A stretch of 46,417 bases of DNA from the NCBI RefSeq assembly GCF_900107145.1, contig NZ_FNOW01000022.1, forward strand, positions 1 through 46,417, given 5' to 3'. Source of the stretch: Allochromatium warmingii (GTDB taxonomy: Bacteria; Pseudomonadota; Gammaproteobacteria; Chromatiales; Chromatiaceae). Made by a program: the position numbers and the translations under genes. Every line of letters begins with the position of its first letter. Position 1 is the stretch's first letter. A model generated the notes under the pieces. That model had not been told where the DNA came from, ran no database searches, and worked only from the letters and a program-made list of their open reading frames with translations. This document shows positions 1 through 8,496 of the stretch, piece after piece.

Positions 1-257
1 AAAGATTGATTGGCAGGGTGTTTGGTCGCTTTAGCCCTGCCAAGAGTTGTTAACTTTCGGTCAATTCCATCTGCAAATCAGGCACTATACGAAAGTTCTA
101 GCTTGGACTTGCGTGCGCTGAACAGGTAAGGTTTTGGTGGAAGCGGCCAGCTATCAGCTTCCAGCTTTTAAGCACTTTCTTGTGACGAAGCTGGACGCTG
201 GCGGCTGATAGCTGGAAGCTCCCAGCTCGATACATCAATCAACCGGAGAACACCATC
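1..257. other. Leading intergenic region with repeat hairpins
   Basis: No gene is supported here. A hairpin with arms GGCAGGG (12-18) and CCCTGCC (35-41) could end the gene left of the window, but no T-run follows. Positions 141-228 hold an AGCT-rich intergenic repeat with opposed copies of the core GCTATCAGCTTCCAGC (150-165 region and, inverted, about 203-220), so the segment can fold on itself. The same family recurs at several other gene borders in the window. A ribosome binding site (CCGGAGAA, 243-250) precedes fxsA. Confidence 0.5.
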
Positions 258-686
258 ATGCCGCTGTTTTTGCTGCTCTTTATCGGTTTGCCGCTGATTG
301 AGCTGTATATTTTGATTCAAGTTGGCGCTGAAATCGGCGCATTTTCAACCATCCTGCTATCTGTGCTAACCGCTGTGCTCGGCGCATGGCTGGTGCGTCA
401 TCAGGGCTTTAGCGTGTTACGGCGCGTGCGCGAGCTACTCGACCGCCACGAACTGCCTGCGATTGAAGTTGTAGACGGGGCGCTGTTGCTTGTCGCCGGT
501 CTGTGCTTGCTGTTGCCAGGCTTTGTCACCGATAGTTTCGGATTTATGCTGTTGATTCCACCGCTGCGGCGTATCCTCATCATCCGCGTGCTTGGCGTGC
601 GTCCGCTGCCCGCATCGCCACCGGATAGAGCACGCGCTGATCTGCATATCCGCGTGATCGAAGGCGAGTGTCGCCGCGATCACTAA
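258..686 (+). CDS. fxsA: FxsA family membrane protein
   Basis: This 142-residue inner-membrane protein of the FxsA family is of poorly defined function. The E. coli member relieves F-plasmid exclusion of phage T7. Hydrophobic segments lie at about residues 1-22, 25-45 and 70-90, with the family pattern of an LLFIGLPLIELYILI N-terminus, a GAWLVRHQG loop and an LLLPGFVTD segment. Length is normal for the family. The ATG at 258 has a good ribosome binding site, GGAGAA, a few bases upstream. It often sits beside groES/groEL, but here a restriction-modification system follows instead. Identification rests on recognising the sequence pattern. Confidence 0.85.
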   Translation: MPLFLLLFIGLPLIELYILIQVGAEIGAFSTILLSVLTAVLGAWLVRHQGFSVLRRVRELLDRHELPAIEVVDGALLLVAGLCLLLPGFVTDSFGFMLLIPPLRRILIIRVLGVRPLPASPPDRARADLHIRVIEGECRRDH

Positions 687-730
687 CCGCTTGTTGGTTA
701 TATGAACTCAAAAATTAACGGAATCGAAAT

Positions 731-1852
731 TTGAAACAGAAACAACCACAAGCGATAAGCTTATTTTCGGGAGCTGGCGGCATGGACATCGGTGTACGAG
801 ATGCTGGCTTCCATATTCTTGCGGAAATTGAGTGCGATCAATACTGCTGTGCAACCCTTGAGGCCAACGCCGAAGCCCAAGGCTATGACTCTAAAGTCAT
901 TCATGCAGACATCCGAAATCTTAACCCAAAACAACTCATAACCGATTTATCCGTAAAGCAAGGCGAGCTTGATTTACTGTTCGGTGGCCCACCGTGCCAA
1001 TCTTTCTCTTTGGCAGGAAAACAGCATGGCTTAGAAGATGAGCGAGGACTGCTCCTTTTTGAAATAATTAGGTTTGCCAAAGAGATTCAGCCTAAAGTTA
1101 TTTTTCTTGAGCAAGTCAAAGGATTGCTTTCTTCAAAAGGCAAAAATAATAAGCGCGGCGAAGTATTTGAAAAACTCCTAAAAGAGCTTGAAGCCATAGA
1201 CTATACGCCGAAATGGCGGGTAATTATGGCAGCCGATTATGGTGTTCCTCAATTAAGAGAACGGCTGTTTGTCATAGCAACCAGAGGGCGCAACGGCTTT
1301 TATTTTCCAGAACGAACACATGCACCAATAGAAGAGTGCAATGGCTTATTTTCATATAAGCCATATATTGGAATCGGTGAAGTTCTAAAAGGACTGTCAA
1401 AGCCAGACCCCAAAATCAAAGGCAAAACTGTTTACGATAGAGCTGATAGCCATGTTGATGTCACGCCATCACGAGATCGTGAGCGCATTGCTCAAGTCCC
1501 TGAAGGCTCTTATTTAGCAGCCCAAACTCACCTTGGGGAAGCAGTGCGTTGCGGTTTATCACCAAAAGATACAACTAAATATTTGCGCCTTCATCGGAAA
1601 CGCCCTTCAAACACATTGCGATGCGGAGAAATTTTTTATCACCCAACTGAAAGTCGATATTTAACGCCTAGAGAGTACATGCGCATACATGGTTATCCAG
1701 ATAGTTATATATTAAAAGGGCCAATTCGATCAAGAACAGGTTCGGTTCCAAACTTAGATCAGCATCGGCAAATTGCTAATTCTGTCCCGCCTCCTTTAGC
1801 TAAAGCAATGGCACTGCAAATCAAAGGATTTTTAGATGAGCAAAATATTTGA
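731..1852 (+). CDS. C5-cytosine DNA methyltransferase of a type II R-M system
   Basis: This 373-residue SAM-dependent enzyme methylates carbon 5 of cytosine in a specific site and should protect host DNA from the nuclease encoded next. Family motifs appear in order: motif I LFSGAGGMD (about 12-20), motif IV GGPPCQSFS with the catalytic Cys (about 85-93), motif VI FLEQVKG, motif VIII QLRERLFVIATR, and motif X QIANSVPPPLAKA near the C-terminus. The variable target-recognition region lies between motifs VIII and IX (LTPREYMRIHGYPD). The start is a TTG at 731. The stop overlaps the nuclease gene by 17 bases. The gene is AT-richer than fxsA, suggesting horizontal gain. The recognition site cannot be read from the sequence. 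Confidence 0.93.
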   Translation: MKQKQPQAISLFSGAGGMDIGVRDAGFHILAEIECDQYCCATLEANAEAQGYDSKVIHADIRNLNPKQLITDLSVKQGELDLLFGGPPCQSFSLAGKQHGLEDERGLLLFEIIRFAKEIQPKVIFLEQVKGLLSSKGKNNKRGEVFEKLLKELEAIDYTPKWRVIMAADYGVPQLRERLFVIATRGRNGFYFPERTHAPIEECNGLFSYKPYIGIGEVLKGLSKPDPKIKGKTVYDRADSHVDVTPSRDRERIAQVPEGSYLAAQTHLGEAVRCGLSPKDTTKYLRLHRKRPSNTLRCGEIFYHPTESRYLTPREYMRIHGYPDSYILKGPIRSRTGSVPNLDQHRQIANSVPPPLAKAMALQIKGFLDEQNI

Positions 1853-2939
1853 ACTGTACGGTTATCGTCTTGACTGCTGGAATGCAGAAGCTACTGCTAA
1901 TAGAGAAAAAGCATGGTGTCCTTTTATGGATGCTGAGTGTGATGGTGGCGGAAACCGTTACCTTTCTGCATTAGATATCAGTAAAAACCCAAATCTGGGG
2001 AAATTTTTTCCAGGAAAAACAATAGTTCAATCCGGTGTTTGCTCTTTGCGTTTGCGAGATACGGAACAGCCGTGGATTGTTTGTCCACGTCGTTTGTTGT
2101 CCTTGAAAGGACAGAAATCTAACTATCAAACTCATGTTCGGGAGCAATTGATAAAATATTCAAATCTTGAGCAGGGAAAACGCTATCGTGCATGGTCTGA
2201 AGTAAAAATAAAAGTGGAAACGACTAACGATGATGACGAAGCAAAATCCTTCGATTACACGTTTGATTATATCCTAGCTGGTACAAGTCGAAAAAAACTA
2301 TCTGAAGCAGCCGAACTTATTGGAAAGGGACTGAGCACCACTCAAAAAATAGCTGAAGACAATCAATATACATTAGCCTCCAGAAATGGCGAAATTTGGA
2401 TTGATGACTTTCCATCTGATCCAATTGTTATTGTTGAAATCATGACATCAAGCACATCAGGAGGTGATAAAAAGAAGCGAACTCAGATTGCTATGGCTTG
2501 TGAGGATGCTATTGTTTCTCCAGAAAATCATCATGGCCCAGGAATTAACTATCGCCAAATATGGGCGAGAATGGTGAGTCAGTTAATTGTAAAATCCCAA
2601 GTCGGGATTGCTTGGAATGGCAAAACTATCTGGCTTCTTCAGAATCTGCTTGCTCAATATATTTCATCGACTACAGCACTAAATTTGTCAAAATATAATT
2701 CTCAAAATCCTGACGAGGTGAATATTCTTGCATTCGGGTACGGTGAAATTGATGCGAATTTTCCTGCTCCGATCATAGAATTGCGCAACTCTACTTTTTA
2801 TGCAGGGCCTATTACTGAAAATGCGGATAATTCTGTTTCTAAAGGCTTCGTTGATATTGTAAAAATTGGTGCGCCACCGGAGAAAGAGCACCTATGGCGC
2901 TCGTTGTTTAAGAAGAGGCCATGTGGACAGATCATTTAG
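1836..2939 (+). CDS. NotI-family type II restriction endonuclease
   Basis: This 367-residue protein has the layout of the NotI family. The N-terminal part carries four cysteines at residues 28, 35, 69 and 83 (WCPFMDAEC, GVCSLRL, VCPRRLL), matching the iron-binding Cys4 fold known in NotI. A PD-(D/E)xK-type nuclease core follows, of which YTFDYILA (about 140) and the later PIVIVEIMTS are visible. It would cleave unmodified DNA at the site protected by the overlapping methylase. The 17-base overlap implies coupled translation, with methylase first. I noticed no GCGGCCGC in the window while reading, but that does not establish specificity. The gene is AT-rich like its partner. Confidence 0.8.
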   Translation: MSKIFELYGYRLDCWNAEATANREKAWCPFMDAECDGGGNRYLSALDISKNPNLGKFFPGKTIVQSGVCSLRLRDTEQPWIVCPRRLLSLKGQKSNYQTHVREQLIKYSNLEQGKRYRAWSEVKIKVETTNDDDEAKSFDYTFDYILAGTSRKKLSEAAELIGKGLSTTQKIAEDNQYTLASRNGEIWIDDFPSDPIVIVEIMTSSTSGGDKKKRTQIAMACEDAIVSPENHHGPGINYRQIWARMVSQLIVKSQVGIAWNGKTIWLLQNLLAQYISSTTALNLSKYNSQNPDEVNILAFGYGEIDANFPAPIIELRNSTFYAGPITENADNSVSKGFVDIVKIGAPPEKEHLWRSLFKKRPCGQII

Positions 2940-2941
2940 AA

Positions 2942-3061
2942 ATGAATAAACACGCAGCTAATAAGGTGCTGCACCAGATGGCAATTCCGCTGCATCCCAT
3001 TGCCGCCGGTGAGCTTGATCTTTTACCGTCCGACCTGACCACCCCGCCTGCCCGACCATGA
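2942..3061 (+). CDS. Short ORF, possible remnant of a disrupted gene
   Basis: A 39-codon ORF starts at an ATG two bases after the nuclease stop and ends in a TGA that overlaps the next gene's ATG (ATGA at 3058-3061). The product has no recognisable motif. Its end, with several prolines (TTPPARP), has the look of a protein C-terminus. It may be the tail of a gene that sat between fxsA and the J-domain gene before the R-M system arrived, or a leader that couples translation. No function is assigned. Confidence 0.3.
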   Translation: MNKHAANKVLHQMAIPLHPIAAGELDLLPSDLTTPPARP

Positions 3062-4425
3062 GCCTGTCCTGGACGCATCAGATCGCCAAATCACTGGCCA
3101 GCGGACGCCCGAGTCCAGCCCTAGAACTGCATCTCGATGCGCTACTCGTCTGGTTGAGTAATCCCGATAATCCGCGTGCGGCGGCGCTCGAACGCGCCAT
3201 CAAACAGCAGGGATTACCGCGCATTCAGGCCAGTGCCAGTGCCTATCGTCTGCTCGATCAACAACTGTTCGTCAGCGATGAGCCGCCCGCGCCGGAAGTC
3301 CTCGGCTTTGCCCCGAGTCTAGCCGCGCCGATTGCCAAGCAACGCTATCGCCGCCTGATGCAGGCGTATCACCCCGACCGTCACCCCGAGCGCACGCGCT
3401 GGGCAACGCGCCGCACCGAGCAAATCAATCGCGCCTTTGCTGCCCGCGAGCAGCGCGTACCGACGCCCACGCGCTCCACCGGACACAAAACCACCGCGCC
3501 GCGTGCGACACCGCGCCGCACCAGCACTTGGCGCAGTTGGCGCTTACCGCCGACCTGGTTGCCGGGGCGCGTGCGCGATCTGCTTGCGCCGCTCTGGGTG
3601 TGGGGACATCGGCGACTGCTGGCGCTGACACCGCGTCAGCAACGCGGCGTCGAATTGGTGGCGATTGTCGGCGCGATGCTGCTGATTGCGCTGCTCTGGC
3701 CGGTCGCGCCACCGAAGCCGGTGCCGAAAATTGTTCATCATCCACTCGGCACAACACCGCCAGTCGCAGCTCCGACTCCGGTCGTGCGGCCTGAGACAAC
3801 TATCAGCGAAGCTGAACCCGCTGCGCCCGCGCCCAGCGGCTCGGCTGCTGAAGTCGCGCCGCTGCGTGCGGTGGTCACTGATGCAGATGCAGATGCAGAT
3901 CCAAATACAAATACAAATGTAGAGACGACCACCGCCGCACCCGCGCTGCCGCCGTTGCCCGAACTGCCGATTGAGAATCCCGCGTCACCGCTGCCGCCAA
4001 CTGCGCCGCGCACGCCATTAGCCCAAAACACCGCTCCCGACACCGCGCCGACGCCCACAACACGCGAGATCCGCTGCCAGACCGCGCCCGATCTGCTGTT
4101 GCAGTTTCAAGCCGCCTATGAAGATGGGGCGCTGGATGCGCTGATGGAACTCTACAGCCCGCTGGCGCAGGAAAACACGCTGCAAAACTGGTTTGCGATC
4201 CGCCAAGCCTATGCCGAATGGTTCAATACGACCGGCACGCGCCGCATCGAATTTGGTCAGATTCAGGTGCAGCCGATTGCCGACAGCCCGCGCTGTGCGC
4301 TGATGGCGGTGTTTGAGGTGCGCTATCTGGATCGACAGGCCAAGTTGAACACGCAAACCGGCATCATCGAAATGTTGATCGAACGCCGTCAGCGGACGTG
4401 GAAGATTCTGCGGGCGCGGTATTGA
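3058..4425 (+). CDS. Membrane-anchored J-domain protein with NTF2-like C-terminus
   Basis: This 455-residue protein has three parts. A DnaJ-type J-domain lies at about residues 85-130, with the Hsp70-stimulating HPD motif at 105-107 (AYHPDRHPE). One transmembrane helix lies at about 198-216 (LVAIVGAMLLIALLW). A long Pro/Ala/Thr-rich linker (about 217-335) leads to a folded C-terminal region (about 340-455) resembling NTF2/SnoaL-like domains (LLQFQAAYEDGALDALMELYS). The J-domain should face the cytoplasm and recruit DnaK. The C-terminal domain should be periplasmic. Inside the linker a hexanucleotide repeat (3880-3919) encodes alternating Asp-Ala then Asn-Thr. The family is common in gammaproteobacteria but its client is unknown. 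Confidence 0.75.
   Translation: MSLSWTHQIAKSLASGRPSPALELHLDALLVWLSNPDNPRAAALERAIKQQGLPRIQASASAYRLLDQQLFVSDEPPAPEVLGFAPSLAAPIAKQRYRRLMQAYHPDRHPERTRWATRRTEQINRAFAAREQRVPTPTRSTGHKTTAPRATPRRTSTWRSWRLPPTWLPGRVRDLLAPLWVWGHRRLLALTPRQQRGVELVAIVGAMLLIALLWPVAPPKPVPKIVHHPLGTTPPVAAPTPVVRPETTISEAEPAAPAPSGSAAEVAPLRAVVTDADADADPNTNTNVETTTAAPALPPLPELPIENPASPLPPTAPRTPLAQNTAPDTAPTPTTREIRCQTAPDLLLQFQAAYEDGALDALMELYSPLAQENTLQNWFAIRQAYAEWFNTTGTRRIEFGQIQVQPIADSPRCALMAVFEVRYLDRQAKLNTQTGIIEMLIERRQRTWKILRARY
3880..3919 (+). repeat. In-frame hexanucleotide microsatellite
   Basis: Three to four units of GATGCA are followed directly by units of AAATAC. They encode Asp-Ala and Asn-Thr pairs in the linker of the J-domain protein. 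The unit is a multiple of three, so slippage would change linker length without breaking the frame. Confidence 0.8.
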
Positions 4426-4429
4426 AGCC

Positions 4430-4451
4430 GCAGCGCCCGCTTGGGCGCTGC
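4430..4451. terminator. Convergent-gene hairpin
   Basis: A perfect 9-bp stem, GCAGCGCCC (4430-4438) with GGGCGCTGC (4443-4451), has a four-base loop and fills the short gap between two converging genes. No clear T-run follows on either strand. It is a plausible bidirectional terminator or mRNA end-stabiliser rather than a textbook one. Confidence 0.5.
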
Positions 4452-4452
4452 C

Positions 4453-5238
4453 TTAAAACTCGACTTCATCCCAAAAATCTGCTTGCCCGGTTTCCGCTTT
4501 GGTTGGCGGATTGCCGTCATGCACCAACGTCTCGCGCCGCTTGAGATAGGTGTCACGCACAAAGCTGTACGGATCGAGGCCCGATGCGTCGAGAATATCC
4601 GTCGTCGTCAATAGATCGGCGCGGCGGTCGAGCAAGCGTGTGCCGACCAATCCCCAGCGCGTTTCTTCGCTGTTCACGCTAATCAGTGGATCCGTGACCA
4701 TATCGCCGCCCATGCCAAATAGATCGCGCATACTGCTTGGCCCCAAAAAGGGTGCGACCACATACGCGCCTGGCTTTAATCCCCAATAGCCGAGAGTCTG
4801 GCCGAAATCTTCTTTATAACTGGGCAAACCGACATTGCTGGCCACATCAATCAATCCCAGCACGCCAATGGTCGAATTAATCACCACGCGCCCGACATCA
4901 CTCCCCGCCCGCGAGATTTTAAATTGCAAAACATTATTCACTGCTGACGTAATATCGGCGAGATTATTAAAAAAATTGGTAATCCCGCGATCCACCGGCT
5001 CAGGTGTAATGAATTGATAGCCTTTTGCCAGTGGTTGCACAAAGGCTTTATCAAAATCGCTATTAAAGCGAAAGACAGCGCGATTAAATGGCTCCAACGG
5101 ATCACGCGGATCGGCAACACGCCCTGATTGCGACGCGCACCCGCTCACCAATATTCCCGCTAACACCCACGCTCCAGTCCGCGCCCATGCTTGAACCATC
5201 ACCCTAACCCCGTGATTTCGGTGAATTGTTTCGATCAT
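4453..5238 (-). CDS. mlaA: MlaA (VacJ) outer-membrane lipoprotein
   Basis: This lipoprotein removes mislocalised phospholipid from the outer leaflet of the outer membrane and passes it to the MlaC/MlaFEDB retrograde transport pathway. A type II signal with lipobox LVSGC sits near residues 30-34. The family core follows: DPLEPFNRAVFRFN, FFNNLADITSAVNN and LGYWGLKPGAYVVAPFLGPS. An internal Met (MVQAW) is a possible alternative start that gives a more usual signal length. The first ATG overlaps the stop of the upstream sensor gene by four bases (ATGA), implying translational coupling. Other mla genes are not in the window. Confidence 0.93.
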   Translation of the reverse strand: MIETIHRNHGVRVMVQAWARTGAWVLAGILVSGCASQSGRVADPRDPLEPFNRAVFRFNSDFDKAFVQPLAKGYQFITPEPVDRGITNFFNNLADITSAVNNVLQFKISRAGSDVGRVVINSTIGVLGLIDVASNVGLPSYKEDFGQTLGYWGLKPGAYVVAPFLGPSSMRDLFGMGGDMVTDPLISVNSEETRWGLVGTRLLDRRADLLTTTDILDASGLDPYSFVRDTYLKRRETLVHDGNPPTKAETGQADFWDEVEF

Positions 5239-7397
5239 GGCGCGATCCTACCACAGCCGATGCGGGTGTCGGGGTCGAGAAGCGTGTCGCATTCGGTCAG
5301 ATTGATCGAATGTGATACATCATCCACACCCTCACGCGCCATCATCCAAACTTCGCGCCCACCGCCGTGATCGAGATAATTGATTAAACTCAGCACCAAC
5401 CGCTGTTCAAAACGCCGTCCGATTTCGCGCATCAAAATTGCGATTGCTTCGTCGCAACTTTTCGCATCGCGGAAGGAACGCGGGCTAATCAACGCAATAA
5501 AGGCATTCGCTAGGGCAATGACTTGCGCAGCCGGATGAATCTGCTCTCCCATTAAACCGCGCGGTCGCCCACTGCCGTCGATCCGTTCATTGATTTGCGC
5601 CAGCACGTCCAGCACTGGGCCATCAAATTCGATTTCGCGTAGCAAGTCTGGCCCAGATTCTAATGCTTCACGCACGCGCTTTAATTCTTGATCGGTCAAT
5701 CCACTGCCTTTCACGAGCAGAGAGCGCGGAATGCGGATTTTGCCGATATTCACTAAACGTGCGGCCTGTTTCACCGTCTCAAGCTGCTGCGGATCAAAGC
5801 CGAGATCAGCGGCAATCGCACACGCAACCTGCACCACTGAGCGCGATTGATGCGCGGCATCGGGGTCGCGCTCATCGACTAGCCCGACGAGCGTATCAAT
5901 AAGATGCTCGGTGTTGCGTTCGCGGCGTGTGCGCTCGCGCATCAGGTCGGTGAGATCTTCAATCGTGACCAGCACCGCCGGTTCTGGAACCGCGCTTGCG
6001 GTGGTAAATGGATGATGATGTGAGCGCCAGACCCGTTCGCATCCATTGGCGTCGCGGATGGTTTCGAGTACGATCTGCGGCACGCCAGAGGTCAACACCT
6101 GTTGATGTCGCGTCTGATACCGCTCGCCGATGTCAGTGCCGAGCACTTCGCTGAGATCGCGCCCGAGCAGGTCGGCGGACGACAGGCCGCTGAGTTCCGC
6201 CAGCCGTCGATTGGCATAGGCGATGCGCTGTTGAGCATCGACGACTAAAATCGGATTAGGCTGGCTGTCGGTGAGAATGTCGAGAAATCCCGACAGCCGC
6301 TCAAACCGCTCTGATGACAGGCGATAACACTCGGCGACTTCCTCGACACGGCGCGAACTGGCATAAAACCAGACCAACACCAGTGCCGCGCTAATCAACA
6401 CCGTAAGCACTGCCAAGCCGCTTATCAGCGCCATGCGATGCGCATCACTGGCGGCTAGGGCTTCCGCAGCGCCGACGCGATGCACCAGCACCCAATCACT
6501 GCCCGGCACGCGCCGACTGACGGCGAATGAATCCTGAACAGCATAATGACGCCCGTGATGAAACTGTCCGGGCTGGGCCAATGCTGCTGCGTCGATGAGC
6601 TGTTCGGTCGTCAGCGCCAGACGCTTGGTGAGCGGCTCACTGCCGTCGAGCAGCGGTGAGAGATATTCGACCTGCGAGTCAGCGCGACGAATTAAATAAG
6701 TTTCTGCGGTGCGAGCGGTGATGCCGGGCTGCTTGAGAATCGCGAATACGCCGGCATCAAGCGGGCGCAGTGCCAATACCCGTGCGATCACGGGCGCGGC
6801 AGTTGCGTCGCTGGTCGTCTCGGCATTCGGCAACCATGCCCGCACCGGCACAACCACGCCGAGTGTTGGGCGTGCGTGCGTATCGAGATAGAGATCGAGC
6901 AAGCCGCGTTCGGCAAGCGGTGTGCGCTGGAGAAAAGCTGATAGCCGCGCATCGAGCGCAGTGAGGCCACCGCTGGCCGCTAAAATCTGCCCCGTCGGAT
7001 CGACCACTGCCAGCGCACCGCTGGCCAGTGCTTCGAGACGATGCGGCTGATAGCCGGTAGCCTGCAATGAGGCCACGCCCAAACGCTCCGAGGTCGCAGC
7101 CAACAGCGTCCGCAGTGTCTCGCGGTGCGCATCGCTCGGCGGCGCGGCAGCAGCGGTTGCCGTACCAATGGCTCGATGCAACGCTTCTTGATACGCCAAC
7201 CCCTCCAACACCGAATATTGACCCTGCAACCACTGCGCAATTGCCGCCACGCGACTCTCGGCGACCAGACTCATTTGCGTCTGCAATGCCCGCAGATCGC
7301 GCTCACGCTCGGCGTTGGCAAAAACAATAATGCCGTAAAGCGCCAGCCCCAAACTGAGCGCAAGCGCAGCAATAGCAAACTGAATCGGTTTGTTCAC
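5235..7397 (-). CDS. Membrane sensor with Cache-like, PAS and degenerate HD-GYP domains
   Basis: This 720-residue protein has a first transmembrane helix at about 5-27, a long periplasmic sensory region (about 30-318, Cache-like), and a second helix at about 321-345. A PAS domain follows at about 370-485, then a C-terminal region aligned with HD-GYP c-di-GMP phosphodiesterases (about 495-680). Hallmark residues are lost. The HD pair is VN (549-550, in LVNIGKIRIP), the HHE triad is INE (602-604), and the GYP part reads GSGRP. The fold is probably kept without metal-dependent hydrolysis, so it may bind c-di-GMP or a partner. It is translationally coupled to mlaA. The last 30 residues contain two Cys of unknown role. 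Confidence 0.75.
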   Translation of the reverse strand: MNKPIQFAIAALALSLGLALYGIIVFANAERERDLRALQTQMSLVAESRVAAIAQWLQGQYSVLEGLAYQEALHRAIGTATAAAAPPSDAHRETLRTLLAATSERLGVASLQATGYQPHRLEALASGALAVVDPTGQILAASGGLTALDARLSAFLQRTPLAERGLLDLYLDTHARPTLGVVVPVRAWLPNAETTSDATAAPVIARVLALRPLDAGVFAILKQPGITARTAETYLIRRADSQVEYLSPLLDGSEPLTKRLALTTEQLIDAAALAQPGQFHHGRHYAVQDSFAVSRRVPGSDWVLVHRVGAAEALAASDAHRMALISGLAVLTVLISAALVLVWFYASSRRVEEVAECYRLSSERFERLSGFLDILTDSQPNPILVVDAQQRIAYANRRLAELSGLSSADLLGRDLSEVLGTDIGERYQTRHQQVLTSGVPQIVLETIRDANGCERVWRSHHHPFTTASAVPEPAVLVTIEDLTDLMRERTRRERNTEHLIDTLVGLVDERDPDAAHQSRSVVQVACAIAADLGFDPQQLETVKQAARLVNIGKIRIPRSLLVKGSGLTDQELKRVREALESGPDLLREIEFDGPVLDVLAQINERIDGSGRPRGLMGEQIHPAAQVIALANAFIALISPRSFRDAKSCDEAIAILMREIGRRFEQRLVLSLINYLDHGGGREVWMMAREGVDDVSHSINLTECDTLLDPDTRIGCGRIAP

Positions 7398-7446
7398 ACA
7401 TGCAGCTCCGTTGTTGAGCTTTCAGCGACCAGCTTTCAGCCTAAAA

Positions 7447-7494
7447 GCGAATTTACTGGTCACGACGTTCTAGCTTCGTAACCAGTAAATTCGC
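7447..7494. repeat. Perfect 14-bp inverted repeat (cruciform)
   Basis: GCGAATTTACTGGT (7447-7460) pairs perfectly with ACCAGTAAATTCGC (7481-7494). The 20-base loop contains a smaller ACGA/TCGT pairing. It lies between the phosphatase gene and the sensor gene (both minus strand), just upstream of the sensor start, inside an AGCT-rich repeat region (about 7410-7500). A role as terminator of an upstream transcript or as a protein-binding site is possible. Confidence 0.75.
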
Positions 7495-7528
7495 TGATCG
7501 GTTAAGCGGTAACAAAGCTGGCGCTTCA

Positions 7529-8206
7529 TCACGAAAAACACAGTTCAGATGTCGCCCGCAACGAACAAATCGGCCACCCGCGCTCAGTCGCAATGTCGCG
7601 CAAGGTCGCATCAGGATTGACCGCAACTGGATGCGTGACCCGCTCCAGCAGCGGCAGATCATTCTGTGAATCGCTATAAAAATAGCTGTCGGTTAAATCC
7701 AAACCGTGTTCATTCAGCCAGTGTTCGAGCCGAATCACTTTGCCCTCACGAAAAGCCGGCACACCCGCGACCTCGCCGGTATAGGCGCCAGCGTGTTCAG
7801 CCGGTTGCGTGGCGATTAAATGCGGCACCGCAAAACGGGCAGCAATCGGCGCGGTGACAAAGGTGTTAGTCGCGGTGATGATGACCAGTGTGTCACCAGC
7901 AGCACGATGCTGTTCGACGAGTGCGCGTGCTGTCGGCGTGATGATCGGATCAATGCGCTCGCTGAGAAACTGTTCGCGCAAGCGTTCAAGCAGGGCGCGT
8001 GGATGCTCGCGGAGTGGCCGGAGCGCAAAGCGCAGAAATTCGGCAATATCGAGTACACCGGCTTGATACTCGCGATAAAAGCGTTCATTTTCGCGGGCGT
8101 ATTCTGCGCCATCAACTAATCCGTGTTCGGCAAGATAACAGCCCCAGAGATAATCTGAATCGCCATCTAACAGGGTGTTGTCGAGATCAAAGAGAGCCAG
8201 TGACAC
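7529..8206 (-). CDS. HAD-superfamily IB phosphatase (SerB-like)
   Basis: This 225-residue cytoplasmic HAD hydrolase of subfamily IB belongs to the group related to phosphoserine phosphatase. Motif I FDLDNTLLDGDSD carries the nucleophile Asp7 and the acid Asp9. Motif II is the ITATN segment, and motif III/IV is the YSDSQNDLPLLE segment with acidic metal ligands. The insert of about 70 residues after motif I is a helical C1-type cap. Its substrate cannot be deduced. Family members have been linked to phosphoserine, phosphoethanolamine and other small phosphomonoesters. It stands alone, separated from its neighbours by repeat sequence. Confidence 0.85.
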   Translation of the reverse strand: MSLALFDLDNTLLDGDSDYLWGCYLAEHGLVDGAEYARENERFYREYQAGVLDIAEFLRFALRPLREHPRALLERLREQFLSERIDPIITPTARALVEQHRAAGDTLVIITATNTFVTAPIAARFAVPHLIATQPAEHAGAYTGEVAGVPAFREGKVIRLEHWLNEHGLDLTDSYFYSDSQNDLPLLERVTHPVAVNPDATLRDIATERGWPICSLRATSELCFS

Positions 8207-8496
8207 GCCGCTTTATCCTCAAAATTTAGGAAACAGAACTGGAACACGCCGCCAACATCGGCGCACAGATCGCACCGCGAACGGCTAGAATACTACTCGA
8301 ATCACGCCCCTGACACGGCCACCGCCGGAACTTTTCCGCACGCATCGGGCCACAGGCCAAACACGCGGCGCAGGTGTTGGCTTGCAAGCGTCGCATGTTG
8401 CCCCCATCTATTTGCGCCATGTATGGCGTCGGGGGCGTGCATTCATGACAACGCTTACGACCCGTGTTGATCTATTACCATCTGGAGAACCATTCG
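8207..8496. other. Intergenic region upstream of cytochrome c'
   Basis: I see no convincing gene. A 64-codon minus-strand ORF (8226-8420) has clustered cysteines but no family resemblance and lies where the promoter of the cytochrome c' gene is expected. A ribosome binding site (CTGGAG, 8482-8487) sits directly before the cytochrome start. Confidence 0.4.

Noticed and set aside
8226-8420. Minus-strand 64-codon ORF with clustered cysteines upstream of cytochrome c'
   Set aside because: No family resemblance, no clear ribosome binding site, and it occupies the expected promoter region.
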